Assembly: GCF_002899455.1 (NCBI RefSeq)
Contig: NZ_PPFB01000001.1
Location: 6,106,001-6,170,000, forward strand
From: Streptomyces sp. DH-12
Lineage (GTDB): Bacteria; Actinomycetota; Actinomycetes; Streptomycetales; Streptomycetaceae
Length of the DNA stretch: 64,000 nucleotides
Direction: 5' to 3'
Shown piece by piece: positions 25,600 through 34,338 of the stretch (position 1 is the stretch's first letter; the number at the start of each line of letters is the position of its first letter). The position numbers and the translations under genes were made by a program. The notes under the pieces were generated by a model. The model saw only the letters and a program-made list of their open reading frames with translations, did not search any database and was not told where the DNA came from.

Positions 25600-26982
25600 T
25601 CACATCTCGAACGACTCGTGGTGGATACGGCGCGCGGGGACCCCCGCGTCGCGCAGGGCCGCGTACACCTGCTGGGCGAATCCGGGCGGCCCGCACATGA
25701 AGACGTCGTGACGGTCGATGTCCGGGATCTTGCGCCGCAGGCTCTCCGCCGAGATGTCCGGACGCTCCCCGCCGGGGCTGTTCACCGCGTACATCAGCCG
25801 GGCGCCCCGCTCGTCGGCGATCTTCGCCAGCTCGCCCCACAGCGCCAGGTCCTGCGTGCTGTTGGCCCGGTACAGCAGGGTGATGTCCCCGGAGGCGCCG
25901 GGCAGCGTCTCGAACAGGGCGCGCATCGGGGTGATGCCCACCCCGCCCGCGACCAGCAGCACCTTGCCGCGGCTGCGGCGCTGCGCGGTCAGCGCCCCGT
26001 ACGGGCCCTCCGCCCACACCCGGGTGCCGGGCTCCAGCTCGCGCAGCCGGGAGCTGTGGTCGCCGATCGCCTTGACGGTGATCCGCAGCATGTCCGGACG
26101 GGGCGCCGCGGACAGCGAGTACGGGTGGGAGCTGAACCGCATCCCGGGCGCCAGGAACCGCCAGCGGAAGAACTGCCCGGCCTCCGCGCCCATCCGGTGC
26201 AGCCTGCGCCCGCCGATCAGCACCGACACGACGCCCGGCGTCTCCTCGACGACCGCCTGGACCCGCATCCGGTGCCGCAGGTTCAGCCGGATCGGGGTGA
26301 TGATCCGATACCACAGGACCAGCACGGTCACGGCGCCGTAGAGCCCGTACCAGAAGGTCTTCGCGGACGGGGTGACGGCGAACTCGTTGCCGGTGGTGAT
26401 CTGGTGCCAGAACGTCAGGAACACCGCCGCGTACGTCAGCAGGTGCACGTGGTACCAGCCGTCGTACGGCAGCCGGCGCCGGACCGGGCCGGCCGACAGC
26501 AGGGCGATCACGAACAGCAGACCGGTGCCGAGGGCGGCCTTGCCCATGTCCGGCAGCGTGTCGACGGAGGTGATCGTCTGCGTCACGATGCCGGTGAGGG
26601 TCCGGCCGGCCTGCCGGGCGTAGCCCCACATGATCAGGAAGACGTGGGCGATCACCAGGCTGACGGTGTAGCGGCCGCTCATCGCGTGCCAGCGGGCGAC
26701 CCGGTCCGAGCCCACCCGCCGTTCCAGTGCGGGCACCCGTGCCATCTGCAGCACGACCAGGGCCATCAGGTACCCGGCGAGCAGGCCGGTGATCCGGCCG
26801 GCGGCGATGATCCTCCCGGTGGTGTCCGCGATGGACGGTGTGCTGGTCCACCACAGCCACAGCACGGCCACCGCGCCCGCGGCCACGGCGAGCAGCAGCG
26901 GCACGGCGGGGGAGCGGCGCGGACGGATGCGGCGCATCGTCTGGCGGCGGGCGGCACGGCCGCCGGCGAGCGTGGTGGTCAC
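25600..26982 (-). CDS. Ferric-reductase-like membrane flavocytochrome
   Basis: The 460-residue protein has an N-terminal membrane part (about 28-245) with around six spans. Paired haem-ligand histidines lie in RWHAMSGRYTVSLVIAHVF and YHVHLLTYAAVFLTFWH. A C-terminal ferredoxin-NADP reductase module follows (about 250-460), with HPYSLS for FAD and VAGGVGITPM and FMCGPPGF for NAD(P). It probably passes electrons from cytosolic NAD(P)H across the membrane, here to the covalently flavinylated partner. The start is a GTG. Confidence 0.9.
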   Translation of the reverse strand: MTTTLAGGRAARRQTMRRIRPRRSPAVPLLLAVAAGAVAVLWLWWTSTPSIADTTGRIIAAGRITGLLAGYLMALVVLQMARVPALERRVGSDRVARWHAMSGRYTVSLVIAHVFLIMWGYARQAGRTLTGIVTQTITSVDTLPDMGKAALGTGLLFVIALLSAGPVRRRLPYDGWYHVHLLTYAAVFLTFWHQITTGNEFAVTPSAKTFWYGLYGAVTVLVLWYRIITPIRLNLRHRMRVQAVVEETPGVVSVLIGGRRLHRMGAEAGQFFRWRFLAPGMRFSSHPYSLSAAPRPDMLRITVKAIGDHSSRLRELEPGTRVWAEGPYGALTAQRRSRGKVLLVAGGVGITPMRALFETLPGASGDITLLYRANSTQDLALWGELAKIADERGARLMYAVNSPGGERPDISAESLRRKIPDIDRHDVFMCGPPGFAQQVYAALRDAGVPARRIHHESFEM

Positions 26983-27059
26983 GGTTCCTCCGTGGGACTC
27001 GGCCCTTGGCCCTCACATACGTGCCGCCACGCCGAGGTGTTCAGCGGGAACCGTGGATT

Positions 27060-27079
27060 CGCCGCCCGTTTCGGCGGCG
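27060..27079 (-). terminator. Hairpin between PPOX gene and ferric-reductase operon
   Basis: CGCCGCC and GGCGGCG are separated by 6 nt. It lies between the end of the PPOX-like gene and the reductase start, both on the minus strand, and so probably isolates the two units. Confidence 0.45.
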
Positions 27080-27256
27080 GGTGGTCGCGGCACGCCCGCC
27101 GGTCGCGCCGATCGCGAGGTGCGGGGCCGGCCCGGCGCGGGATCTTCCGCGTCGCGCTCTTCGGCACGGACACGCACCGGGCGGTGGTGGGTGAAGTCCG
27201 CCACCAGGGCATGGGCGTACCGCGCGGTGGGTGATCAGGCGCGCGGCCCGGCCGGC

Positions 27257-27844
27257 TCACATGCCGGACGGGGGCAGCGGCAGCGGCAGCCCGGGAAGCC
27301 CGTCCAGGCTGGTCGCGACGTGCTCCTTCCTGGTGAAGTACGCGTCGAGGGAGGCGTCGTCCTCCCTGGCGAACCGCTTCTCGTGCAGGTCCCGTTCGCC
27401 CTCGTACGCCAGGAAGGGCACGGCGTACCCGCAGGTGTCGCGGATCAGCTCGGCCCGCACGACGACGATCGCGCGCAGGCCGTGGGCCCACGGGTCGATG
27501 GTGGGGAAGCGGGCGAGCAGTTCCGTGAACCGCGGGTCGTCACGGAACACGGGCTCCCCGCGGCCGTGCACGCGCACGATGGCCGGCGGCCCCTGGAAGG
27601 CGCACCACATCAGGGTGATCCGGCCGTTCTCGCGGAGGTGGGCGATGGTCTCGGCGTTGGATCCCGCGAAGTCGAGGTAGGCGACGGTGAGGTCGTCGAG
27701 GACCGCGAAGGATCCCTTGAGCCCCTTGGGGGAGAGGTTGACCGTGCCGTCGGCGGACAGGGGGGCCGTGGCGGTGAAGAAGACGGGCTGCTCCTCGATG
27801 AAGGTGCGGAGCCGCCCGTCGATGCGCTCATACGTTTTTCCCAT
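27257..27844 (-). CDS. Pyridoxamine 5'-phosphate oxidase-family flavoprotein
   Basis: A 195-residue split-barrel protein (about 10-150) with the family run PVFFTATAPLSADGTVNLSPKGLKGSF and GRITLMWCAFQGPPAIVRVHGRGEPV. Such proteins bind FMN or F420; this subgroup is of unknown substrate and is not PdxH. The ATG giving MGKTYERIDGRL is preferred over a GTG two codons upstream. It is divergent from argG, across a region containing a strong hairpin. Confidence 0.85.
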   Translation of the reverse strand: MGKTYERIDGRLRTFIEEQPVFFTATAPLSADGTVNLSPKGLKGSFAVLDDLTVAYLDFAGSNAETIAHLRENGRITLMWCAFQGPPAIVRVHGRGEPVFRDDPRFTELLARFPTIDPWAHGLRAIVVVRAELIRDTCGYAVPFLAYEGERDLHEKRFAREDDASLDAYFTRKEHVATSLDGLPGLPLPLPPSGM

Positions 27845-27902
27845 GTCCACCGATTATCCGGGCAGATCTTTCGCCTGTCTAAGCATTTGACGACCCTCGG
27901 CC

Positions 27903-27958
27903 CGAGGAGCGGAGGAGTGGAGGAGCGGAGGAGCGGAGGGGCGGGGGGCGGAGGGCGG
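27903..27958. repeat. Purine-rich short tandem repeat
   Basis: About four imperfect copies of a GAGGAGCGGAG-like unit grade into a G-rich run. Nearly all pyrimidines lie on one strand, which favours unusual DNA structure or copy-number variation. Confidence 0.6.
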
Positions 27959-27964
27959 AAAGGG

Positions 27965-28005
27965 CTGTGGCCGCCCCGGCCGGCGCGTACGCGGGGCGGC
28001 CACAG
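27965..28005 (+). terminator. Strong stem-loop upstream of argG
   Basis: CTGTGGCCGCCCC (27965-27977) and GGGGCGGCCACAG (27993-28005) are perfectly complementary, with a 15-nt loop. It lies in the divergent region between the PPOX gene and argG, not after a known gene. It could end a small transcript, or insulate argG. Confidence 0.6.
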
Positions 28006-28106
28006 CGTCTGTGTTCGGTGAGTCATACGCGCCGGCGGTCTCCCGCGTTCACCTTCCGCGCGGAAGGGCCGTCGCGGAGTCCAGGCGGCCCCCGCGAACA
28101 GGCGGA

Positions 28107-28157
28107 TTGACGAATCATGCGGACTACTGCATACTCATGCATGTCAGCGAATGCACT
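28107..28157 (+). promoter_or_regulatory. argG promoter with ArgR (ARG) boxes
   Basis: TTGACG (28107-28112) and CATACT (28130-28135) are spaced by 17 nt. ATGC-N8-GCAT (28117-28132) lies between them, and further ATGCA half-sites follow (28137-28142 and about 28151-28155). The density of ATGCA-like units matches Streptomyces ArgR sites and predicts arginine repression. Confidence 0.75.
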
Positions 28158-28171
28158 GTGAGGAGAAACCC

Positions 28172-29365
28172 GTGACCGAGCGCGTCGTACTCGCCTACTC
28201 AGGCGGTCTGGACACCTCCGTCGCCATCGGCTGGATCGCCGAGGAGACGGGCGCCGAGGTCATCGCCGTTGCGGTCGACGTCGGCCAGGGTGGCGAGGAC
28301 CTGGACGTCATCCGCAAGCGCGCGCTCGCCTGCGGTGCCGTCGAGGCCGAGGTCGCGGACGCGAAGGACGAGTTCGCCGAGGAGTACTGCCTCCCGGCGA
28401 TCAAGGCCAACGCCCTCTACATGGACCGCTACCCGCTGGTCTCCGCGCTGTCCCGGCCGACGATCGTCAAGCACCTCGTCGCCGCCGCCCAGAAGCACGG
28501 CGCCACCACCGTCGCCCACGGCTGCACCGGCAAGGGCAACGACCAGGTCCGCTTCGAGGCCGGCATCGTCGCCCTCGCCCCCGACCTGAAGTGCATCGCC
28601 CCGGTCCGCGACTACGCGATGACCCGCGACAAGGCCATCGCCTTCTGCGAGGCCAAGGACCTGCCGATCGCCACCACCAAGAAGTCCCCGTACTCCATCG
28701 ACCAGAACGTCTTCGGGCGCGCCGTCGAGACCGGCTTCCTCGAGGACATCTGGAACGCGCCCATCGAGGACGTCTACGAGTACACCCAGAACCCGGCCGT
28801 GACCCGGGAGCCCGACGAGGTGATCATCACCTTCAAGGAGGGCGTCCCGGTCGCCGTCGACGGCAGGCCCGTCACCGTCCTGCAGGCGATCCAGCAGCTC
28901 AACGAGCGCGCCGGCGCCCAGGGCGTGGGCCGGATCGACATGGTCGAGGACCGCCTCGTCGGCATCAAGTCCCGCGAGGTCTACGAGGCCCCCGGCGCGA
29001 TCGCCCTGATCACCGCCCACCAGGAGCTGGAGAACGTCACGGTCGAGCGCGAGCTGGCCCGCTACAAGCGGCAGGTCGAGCAGCGCTGGGGCGAGCTGGT
29101 CTACGACGGCCAGTGGTTCTCCCCGCTGAAGCGCGCCCTCGACGGCTTCATCGCCGAGGCCAACCAGCACGTCAACGGCGACATCCGGATGACCCTGCAC
29201 GGCGGCCGCGCCGTCGTCACCGGCCGGCGCTCGGAGTCGTCGCTGTACGACTTCAACCTGGCCACCTACGACACCGGCGACACCTTCGACCAGGCCGCGG
29301 CCAAGGGCTTCATCGACATCTACAGCCTGTCGTCGAAGATCGCGGCCAAGCGCGACCTCGCCTGA
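28172..29365 (+). CDS. argG: Argininosuccinate synthase
   Basis: A 397-residue ATP-dependent ligase joining citrulline and aspartate. The nucleotide loop AYSGGLDTS is at residues 8-16. Further signatures are HGCTGKGNDQVRFE, TTKKSPYSIDQNVFGR and YDGQWFSPLK. The GTG start has GAGGAG 6 nt upstream. It has its own ArgR-type promoter and is followed by argH after a hairpin. From memory, in S. coelicolor argG lies far from argH, so the adjacency here is worth noting. Confidence 0.97.
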   Translation: MTERVVLAYSGGLDTSVAIGWIAEETGAEVIAVAVDVGQGGEDLDVIRKRALACGAVEAEVADAKDEFAEEYCLPAIKANALYMDRYPLVSALSRPTIVKHLVAAAQKHGATTVAHGCTGKGNDQVRFEAGIVALAPDLKCIAPVRDYAMTRDKAIAFCEAKDLPIATTKKSPYSIDQNVFGRAVETGFLEDIWNAPIEDVYEYTQNPAVTREPDEVIITFKEGVPVAVDGRPVTVLQAIQQLNERAGAQGVGRIDMVEDRLVGIKSREVYEAPGAIALITAHQELENVTVERELARYKRQVEQRWGELVYDGQWFSPLKRALDGFIAEANQHVNGDIRMTLHGGRAVVTGRRSESSLYDFNLATYDTGDTFDQAAAKGFIDIYSLSSKIAAKRDLA

Positions 29366-29407
29366 GCGCGCGGCGCCTGACGACCCCTCACACGCACTGG
29401 CCCGACA

Positions 29408-29439
29408 GCCGCCTCCCCGCACGCCCGTGGGGAGGCGGC
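29408..29439 (+). terminator. Hairpin between argG and argH
   Basis: GCCGCCTCCCC (29408-29418) and GGGGAGGCGGC (29429-29439) form a perfect 11-bp stem with a 10-nt loop. It lies in the 105-bp gap before argH, so argG and argH may be partly uncoupled. Confidence 0.6.
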
Positions 29440-29470
29440 GCCACATCCGGAACCCTCGAGGAGCACGCAA

Positions 29471-30901
29471 GTGAGCAGCAACAGCGGTGACGTCCGGCTC
29501 TGGGGCGGCCGTTTCGCCGACGGCCCCGCCGAGGCCCTGGCGAAGCTGTCCGCGTCCGTCCACTTCGACTGGCGGCTCGCCCCCTACGACATCGCCGGCT
29601 CCCGCGCCCACGCGCGCGTGCTGCACACGGCGGGCCTGCTCACCGAGGACGAGCTGACCCGCATGCTCGAGGGCCTCGACCGGCTCGAGGCCGACGTCGC
29701 CTCCGGCGCCTTCACCGGCACCATCGCCGACGAGGACGTCCACACCGCCCTCGAGCGCGGCCTGCTGGAGCGGCTCGGCCCCGACCTCGGCGGCAAGCTG
29801 CGCGCCGGACGGTCCCGCAACGACCAGGTCGCCACCCTCTTCCGGATGTACCTGCGCGACCACGCCCGGACCATCGGCGGCCTCGTCGCCGACCTCCAGG
29901 ACGCGCTGATCGGGCTCGCCGAGGCCCACCCGGACGTGGCGATGCCCGGCCGCACCCACCTCCAGCACGCCCAGCCGGTGCTCTTCGCCCACCACGTCCT
30001 CGCCCACGTCCAGTCCCTCTCCCGGGACGCCGAGCGGCTGCGCCAGTGGGACGAGCGCACCGCCGTCTCCCCCTACGGCTCGGGCGCCCTCGCGGGCTCC
30101 TCCCTCGGCCTGGACCCCGAGGCGGTCGCCAAGGACCTCGGCTTCGAGCACGGCAGCGCCGCCAACTCCATCGACGGCACGGCCTCCCGGGACTTCGTCG
30201 CCGAGTTCGCCTTCATCACCGCGATGATCGGTGTGAACGTCTCCCGGATCGCCGAGGAGGTCATCATCTGGAACACGAAGGAGTTCTCCTTCGTGACCCT
30301 GCACGACGCCTTCTCCACGGGCTCGTCGATCATGCCGCAGAAGAAGAACCCGGACATCGCCGAGCTGGCGCGCGGCAAGTCCGGCCGCCTGATCGGCAAC
30401 CTCACCGGCCTGATGGCCACCCTCAAGGCCCTCCCGCTCGCGTACAACCGCGACCTCCAGGAGGACAAGGAGCCGGTCTTCGACTCCATCGACCAGCTCG
30501 AAATCCTGCTGCCCGCCTTCACCGGGATGATGGCCACCCTCACCGTGCACCGCGAGCGCATGGAGGAACTGGCCCCGGCCGGCTTCTCCCTCGCCACCGA
30601 CATCGCCGAGTGGCTGGTCCGGCAGGGTGTGCCCTTCCGGGTCGCGCACGAGGTCGCCGGCGAGTGCGTCAAGGTCGCCGAGGCGGAGGGCAAGGAGCTG
30701 GACGAGCTGACCGACGAGCAGTTCGCGAAGATCTCCGCCCACCTCACCCCGGAGGTCCGCACGGTCCTCGACGTCCCCGGCGCCCTGGCCTCCCGCAACG
30801 GCCGAGGCGGCACGGCCCCCAGCGCGGTGGCGGTCCAGCTGGCGGAGGTGAAGGAGAACGTGGCCCTCCAGCACGAGTGGGCCACGGCGAAGAAGCGGTA
30901 G
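29471..30901 (+). CDS. argH: Argininosuccinate lyase
   Basis: A 476-residue fumarase-superfamily lyase producing arginine and fumarate, the last step of the pathway. Signatures: LRAGRSRNDQVATLFRMYLRD, PGRTHLQHAQPVLFAHH, and the catalytic serine loop GSSIMPQKKNPD. The GTG start follows GAGGAGC. It has no recognisable promoter of its own except possibly within the gap after argG. Three copies of an intergenic repeat follow its stop. Confidence 0.97.
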   Translation: MSSNSGDVRLWGGRFADGPAEALAKLSASVHFDWRLAPYDIAGSRAHARVLHTAGLLTEDELTRMLEGLDRLEADVASGAFTGTIADEDVHTALERGLLERLGPDLGGKLRAGRSRNDQVATLFRMYLRDHARTIGGLVADLQDALIGLAEAHPDVAMPGRTHLQHAQPVLFAHHVLAHVQSLSRDAERLRQWDERTAVSPYGSGALAGSSLGLDPEAVAKDLGFEHGSAANSIDGTASRDFVAEFAFITAMIGVNVSRIAEEVIIWNTKEFSFVTLHDAFSTGSSIMPQKKNPDIAELARGKSGRLIGNLTGLMATLKALPLAYNRDLQEDKEPVFDSIDQLEILLPAFTGMMATLTVHRERMEELAPAGFSLATDIAEWLVRQGVPFRVAHEVAGECVKVAEAEGKELDELTDEQFAKISAHLTPEVRTVLDVPGALASRNGRGGTAPSAVAVQLAEVKENVALQHEWATAKKR

Positions 30902-30913
30902 AGCAGCTTCCTC

Positions 30914-31060
30914 AGGGGCGCGGGGAACGGCGCGCCCGGCCACGAGACGGCGCCGCACGTGCCGACGCCCTCAGGGCGCGGGAACGGCGCGCCCGGTCGC
31001 CGTGCCGCCGCACCCGCCGAGCCACGGAGGGCCCCCTCCAGGGGCGCGGGAACTGCGCGA
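30914..31060. repeat. Three clustered copies of a 19-21-bp intergenic repeat
   Basis: Copies lie at 30914-30934, 30973-30991 and 31040-31060, with consensus AGGGGCGCGGGAACnGCGCG. The first two share flanks beyond the core. Single copies lie at 34339-34360 and, reversed, at 24276-24296. All sit just after gene ends. It resembles a widespread Streptomyces intergenic repeat. Confidence 0.75.
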
Positions 31061-31177
31061 ACACCCCCGACACACCCGCACCCGCCCCCGCACAGCCGCT
31101 CCCGCCGCAAGGCGTGGCGAAGCCGCATCCCGGGTTACGTTGGCACAGCCACACCGCAGCCGACCGACGGAGCCGAG

Positions 31178-32149
31178 ATGCCCTTCGCCCGCCTGGCCAC
31201 CGCCACCACCCCCACCGCCCACCTCGGCCTCGGCCTCGCCGCGGTCGGCCGCCCCGGCTACATCACCCTCGGCCGGGAGACCGACCTCGGCGACGACCGC
31301 AGCGTCGAGACCCTCCGCACCCGCACCCACGAACTCCTCGACGCCGCCTACGCCCAAGGCGTGCGCTACATCGACGCGGCCCGCTCCTACGGCCGCAGCG
31401 AGGAGTTCCTCGCGGACTGGCTGAGGAGCCGCCCCGACGCCGCCGACGTGGTGGTCGGCAGCAAGTGGGGCTACACCTACACCGCCGGCTGGACCACCGA
31501 CGCCGAGCGCCACGAGGTCAAGGACCACTCCCTCGCCGCGTACGAGCGCCAGCGCGCCGAGTCCGACGCGGTCCTCGGCGACCGCCTCGACCTCTACCAG
31601 ATCCACTCGGTCACCCCGGACAGCCCGGCCCTCACCGACAAGGACCTGCACGCCCGGCTCGCCGAGGCGGCGGCGCAGGGCCTCACCGTCGGCTTCTCCA
31701 CCAGCGGCCCCCGCCAGGCGGACGCCGTCCGCGCGGCCCTCGACGTCACCGTCGACGGCGAACCCCTCTTCCGCACGGTGCAGTCCACCTACAACGTCCT
31801 GGAGACCTCCGCCGGCCCCGCGCTGGCCGAGGCCCACGACGCCGGACTCACGGTGATCGTCAAGGAGGGCATGGCCAACGGCCGCCTGGCCGGACCGCAC
31901 GCCCCCGAGCCGCTGCGCGCCGTCGCCGAGGAGACGGGCCTCGGCTGCGACGCGGTCGCCCTCGCCGCCGTCCTGCGCCGGCCGTGGGCGGGCGTCGTCC
32001 TGTCCGGCGCGGCGACGGTCGTCCAGCTCGCCTCCAACCTGCACGCCGCGGCCGTCGACCTCACCGACGACCAGCTCGCCCGCCTGGCCCCGCTGGCCGA
32101 GAACCCCGAGGCGTACTGGCAGCACCGCGGCAGCCTGCCCTGGCACTGA
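31178..32149 (+). CDS. Aldo/keto reductase
   Basis: A 323-residue NADPH-dependent oxidoreductase of the AKR barrel fold. The catalytic surroundings are recognisable: D and Y in YIDAARSYGRSEEFLADWL, K in VVVGSKWGY, and H in DLYQIHSV. The C-terminal part (ATVVQLASNLHAAAVDLTDDQLA) is also typical. Substrate is unknown. The ATG follows CGACGGAGCCGAG. It precedes the TetR-MFS pair but is separated by its operator region. Confidence 0.88.
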   Translation: MPFARLATATTPTAHLGLGLAAVGRPGYITLGRETDLGDDRSVETLRTRTHELLDAAYAQGVRYIDAARSYGRSEEFLADWLRSRPDAADVVVGSKWGYTYTAGWTTDAERHEVKDHSLAAYERQRAESDAVLGDRLDLYQIHSVTPDSPALTDKDLHARLAEAAAQGLTVGFSTSGPRQADAVRAALDVTVDGEPLFRTVQSTYNVLETSAGPALAEAHDAGLTVIVKEGMANGRLAGPHAPEPLRAVAEETGLGCDAVALAAVLRRPWAGVVLSGAATVVQLASNLHAAAVDLTDDQLARLAPLAENPEAYWQHRGSLPWH

Positions 32150-32174
32150 GCCTCACCCCGCGTGACATCGCGAT

Positions 32175-32236
32175 CGTGAGACATCCATACCCCGCATGAG
32201 ACATGAACGTCTCACATGCGGTACCGTCGTCTCATG
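32175..32236. promoter_or_regulatory. TetR operator cluster
   Basis: TGAGAC-N6-GTCTCA (32197-32214) is a perfect dyad. Further half-sites occur at GTGAGACAT (about 32176-32184) and CGTCTCATG (about 32228-32236), the last covering the TetR start codon. This arrangement strongly suggests autorepression of the TetR-MFS operon. Confidence 0.7.
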
Positions 32237-32821
32237 GCTGTCGACCGAGACCACGTGCTGCGCAGCGCCGCCGCACTGCTGGCCCGTAGATCCACCGCGA
32301 CCATGGACGAGGTCGCCAAGGCGGCCGGGATCAGCCGCGCCACCCTGCACCGGCAGTTCGCCGGCCGGGACGCGCTGGTCCGCGCCCTCGAGGCACTGGG
32401 CATCGCCGAGTGCGAGGCCGCCCTCGCCGCCGCCCGCATCGACGAGGGGCCCGCCACCGACGCCGTGCGGCGCCTGGTCGCCGAGATCGAACCGCAGGCG
32501 GGCCTGCTCTCCTTCCTCTACTCCGAGAACGAGCTGTTCGAGGGCGAGGAGCAGAACGAGGGCTGGGCCAGGATCGACGAGAGCATCGCGGACCTGTTCC
32601 GGCGCGGTCAGTCGAGCGGCGAGTTCCGCATCGACCTCACCCCGGTCTGGCTCACCGAGGCCCTCTACGGCCTGCTCGCCTCCGCCGCCTGGGCGGTCGC
32701 CGAGGGCAGGGTCGCCCCCAAGGACTTCACCCACATGATCGTCGAGCTGCTGCTCGGCGGCGTACGACGCCCGCAGGAACCGGCGACGCCGGAAGCACCG
32801 GCGGCCAGGAAGGAATCATGA
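32234..32821 (+). CDS. TetR-family transcriptional regulator
   Basis: The 195-residue protein has an N-terminal HTH (about 8-55; RRSTATMDEVAKAAGISRATLHRQFAGRD in its central part) and a variable helical ligand-binding domain. It is coupled by an ATGA overlap to the MFS exporter gene, so it is probably that gene's repressor, relieved by a transported compound. The start ATG lies within a half-site of its own operator, and the transcript is probably short-leadered or leaderless. Confidence 0.9.
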   Translation: MAVDRDHVLRSAAALLARRSTATMDEVAKAAGISRATLHRQFAGRDALVRALEALGIAECEAALAAARIDEGPATDAVRRLVAEIEPQAGLLSFLYSENELFEGEEQNEGWARIDESIADLFRRGQSSGEFRIDLTPVWLTEALYGLLASAAWAVAEGRVAPKDFTHMIVELLLGGVRRPQEPATPEAPAARKES

Positions 32822-34338
32822 CCAGCGCCATACGGCCGCAGACCCCGGCCGGGGAGGGGCGCCGCCCCGGCCGCTGGCTCGCCCTGTCGGTCCTCGTGCT
32901 CGCCGTCCTGCTGGTGGCCGTCGACGCGACCGTCCTCGGCCTCGCCACCCCCTACATCAGCGAGGACCTCGCGCCCACCGGCTCCCAGCTGCTGTGGATC
33001 GGCGACGTCTACTCGTTCGTGCTCGCCGGACTCCTCGTGTCGATGGGCAGCCTGGGCGACCGCATCGGCCGCAAGCGGATCCTGCTGTACGGCGCCGCCG
33101 CGTTCGGCGTGGTCTCCGTGCTCAACGCCTACGCGCACACGCCCGAGGTGATGATCGCGGCGCGTGCCCTGCTCGGCGTCGCCGGGGCCACGCTGATGCC
33201 GGCCACCCTCGCCCTGATCCGCAACCTCTTCCACGACCCGCGCGAGCGCAGCCTCGCCATCGGCGTCTGGGGCGCGACCGCCTCCGCGGGCACGGCGGTC
33301 GGCCCGATCCTCGGCGGCCTGCTGCTCGAACACTTCTGGTGGGGCTCGGTCTTCCTGATCAACCTGCCGGTCATGGCGGTCCTCGTGGTCGTCGGCATCA
33401 AGCTGCTGCCGGAGTCCCGCACGCCGGAGCCCGGCCCGTGGGACCTGACGAGCGTGGCCCTGTCGCTGGCCGGCATGATCGGCGTGGTCTACGCGGTGAA
33501 GGAGACCGCGAGCCACGGGTTCGGCGCGTCCGCCCCGGCCGCGGGTCTGCTGGGCGCGGCGGCCCTGTACCTGTTCGTCCGCCGCCAGTTCGTCCTTCCG
33601 AAGCCCCTCCTGGACATGCGGCTGTTCCGCAGCCGAGGGTTCAGCGGCGCGGTGCTGGCCGACCTGCTGACCGTCCTCGGCCTGTCCGGACTCGTCTTCT
33701 TCCTCTCCCAGTACTTCCAACTGGTCCAGGGACGGCGCCCGTTCGAGGCCGGACTCGCGGAACTCCCCGCCGCGATCGGCGCGGTGGCGGCCGGCCTGAT
33801 CGCAGGCCGGACCGCCCGCCGCTTCTCGGTGCGCTCGGTCGTCGCCGGGGGACTGGCGGCCATCGGCCTGTCCCTGGCCGCCCTCACCGTCATCGGCCAG
33901 TCCACCGGCTACCCCCTGCTCGGGGCGGCCCTGCTGGTGGTCGGCGCGGGCGCGGGCTTCTCGTTCACGGTGACCGCGGACGTGATCCTCTCCAGCGTCC
34001 CGAAGGAACAGGCCGGCGCGGCCTCCGCCGTCTCCGAGACGGCGTACGAGCTGGGCGCGGCCCTGGGCATCGCCGTACTCGGCTCCATCGTCACCGGCGT
34101 CTACCGCGACTTCCCCGCCCCACCGGACACCCCGGCAGCCGCCCACGAGTCCCTGGGCAGCGCGGTGGAAGCGGCGACCCACATGCCCGCTGCCACCGCG
34201 GAGCCCATGCTCGACGCGGCCCGCGAGGCCTTCGTGAACGGTCTCACCCTGGCGGCGGGAGCAGGAGCGGCGATCCTCCTGTCGGCCTCGGCAGCGGCGT
34301 GGCTGATGCTGAAGAACCAGCAGCTGGACAATTCCTGA
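32818..34338 (+). CDS. MFS drug-export transporter, DHA2 family
   Basis: A 506-residue protein with 14 predicted membrane spans. The motifs are VAVDATVLGLATPYI at span 1, MGSLGDRIGRKR (motif A) and LLGVAGATLMPATLALIRNLF (drug-antiporter motif C region). Proton-driven efflux of quaternary or hydrophobic compounds is usual for the family (QacA/SmvA-like). The real substrate is unknown. Co-translated with the TetR gene. A repeat copy and a strong terminator follow. Confidence 0.92.
   Translation: MTSAIRPQTPAGEGRRPGRWLALSVLVLAVLLVAVDATVLGLATPYISEDLAPTGSQLLWIGDVYSFVLAGLLVSMGSLGDRIGRKRILLYGAAAFGVVSVLNAYAHTPEVMIAARALLGVAGATLMPATLALIRNLFHDPRERSLAIGVWGATASAGTAVGPILGGLLLEHFWWGSVFLINLPVMAVLVVVGIKLLPESRTPEPGPWDLTSVALSLAGMIGVVYAVKETASHGFGASAPAAGLLGAAALYLFVRRQFVLPKPLLDMRLFRSRGFSGAVLADLLTVLGLSGLVFFLSQYFQLVQGRRPFEAGLAELPAAIGAVAAGLIAGRTARRFSVRSVVAGGLAAIGLSLAALTVIGQSTGYPLLGAALLVVGAGAGFSFTVTADVILSSVPKEQAGAASAVSETAYELGAALGIAVLGSIVTGVYRDFPAPPDTPAAAHESLGSAVEAATHMPAATAEPMLDAAREAFVNGLTLAAGAGAAILLSASAAAWLMLKNQQLDNS

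Larger units (their letters stand above)
27851..28106. other. Gene-free region with purine tandem repeat and strong hairpin
   Basis: No gene is seen. It holds imperfect tandem copies of a GGAGCGGA-like unit (about 27903-27958) and a 13-bp perfect stem-loop at 27965-28005, then the argG promoter. A small RNA ending at the hairpin is possible but unproven. Confidence 0.5.

Noticed and set aside
28199..30958. A 919-codon open frame on the minus strand
   Set aside because: It lies opposite argG and argH, whose motifs are unmistakable.
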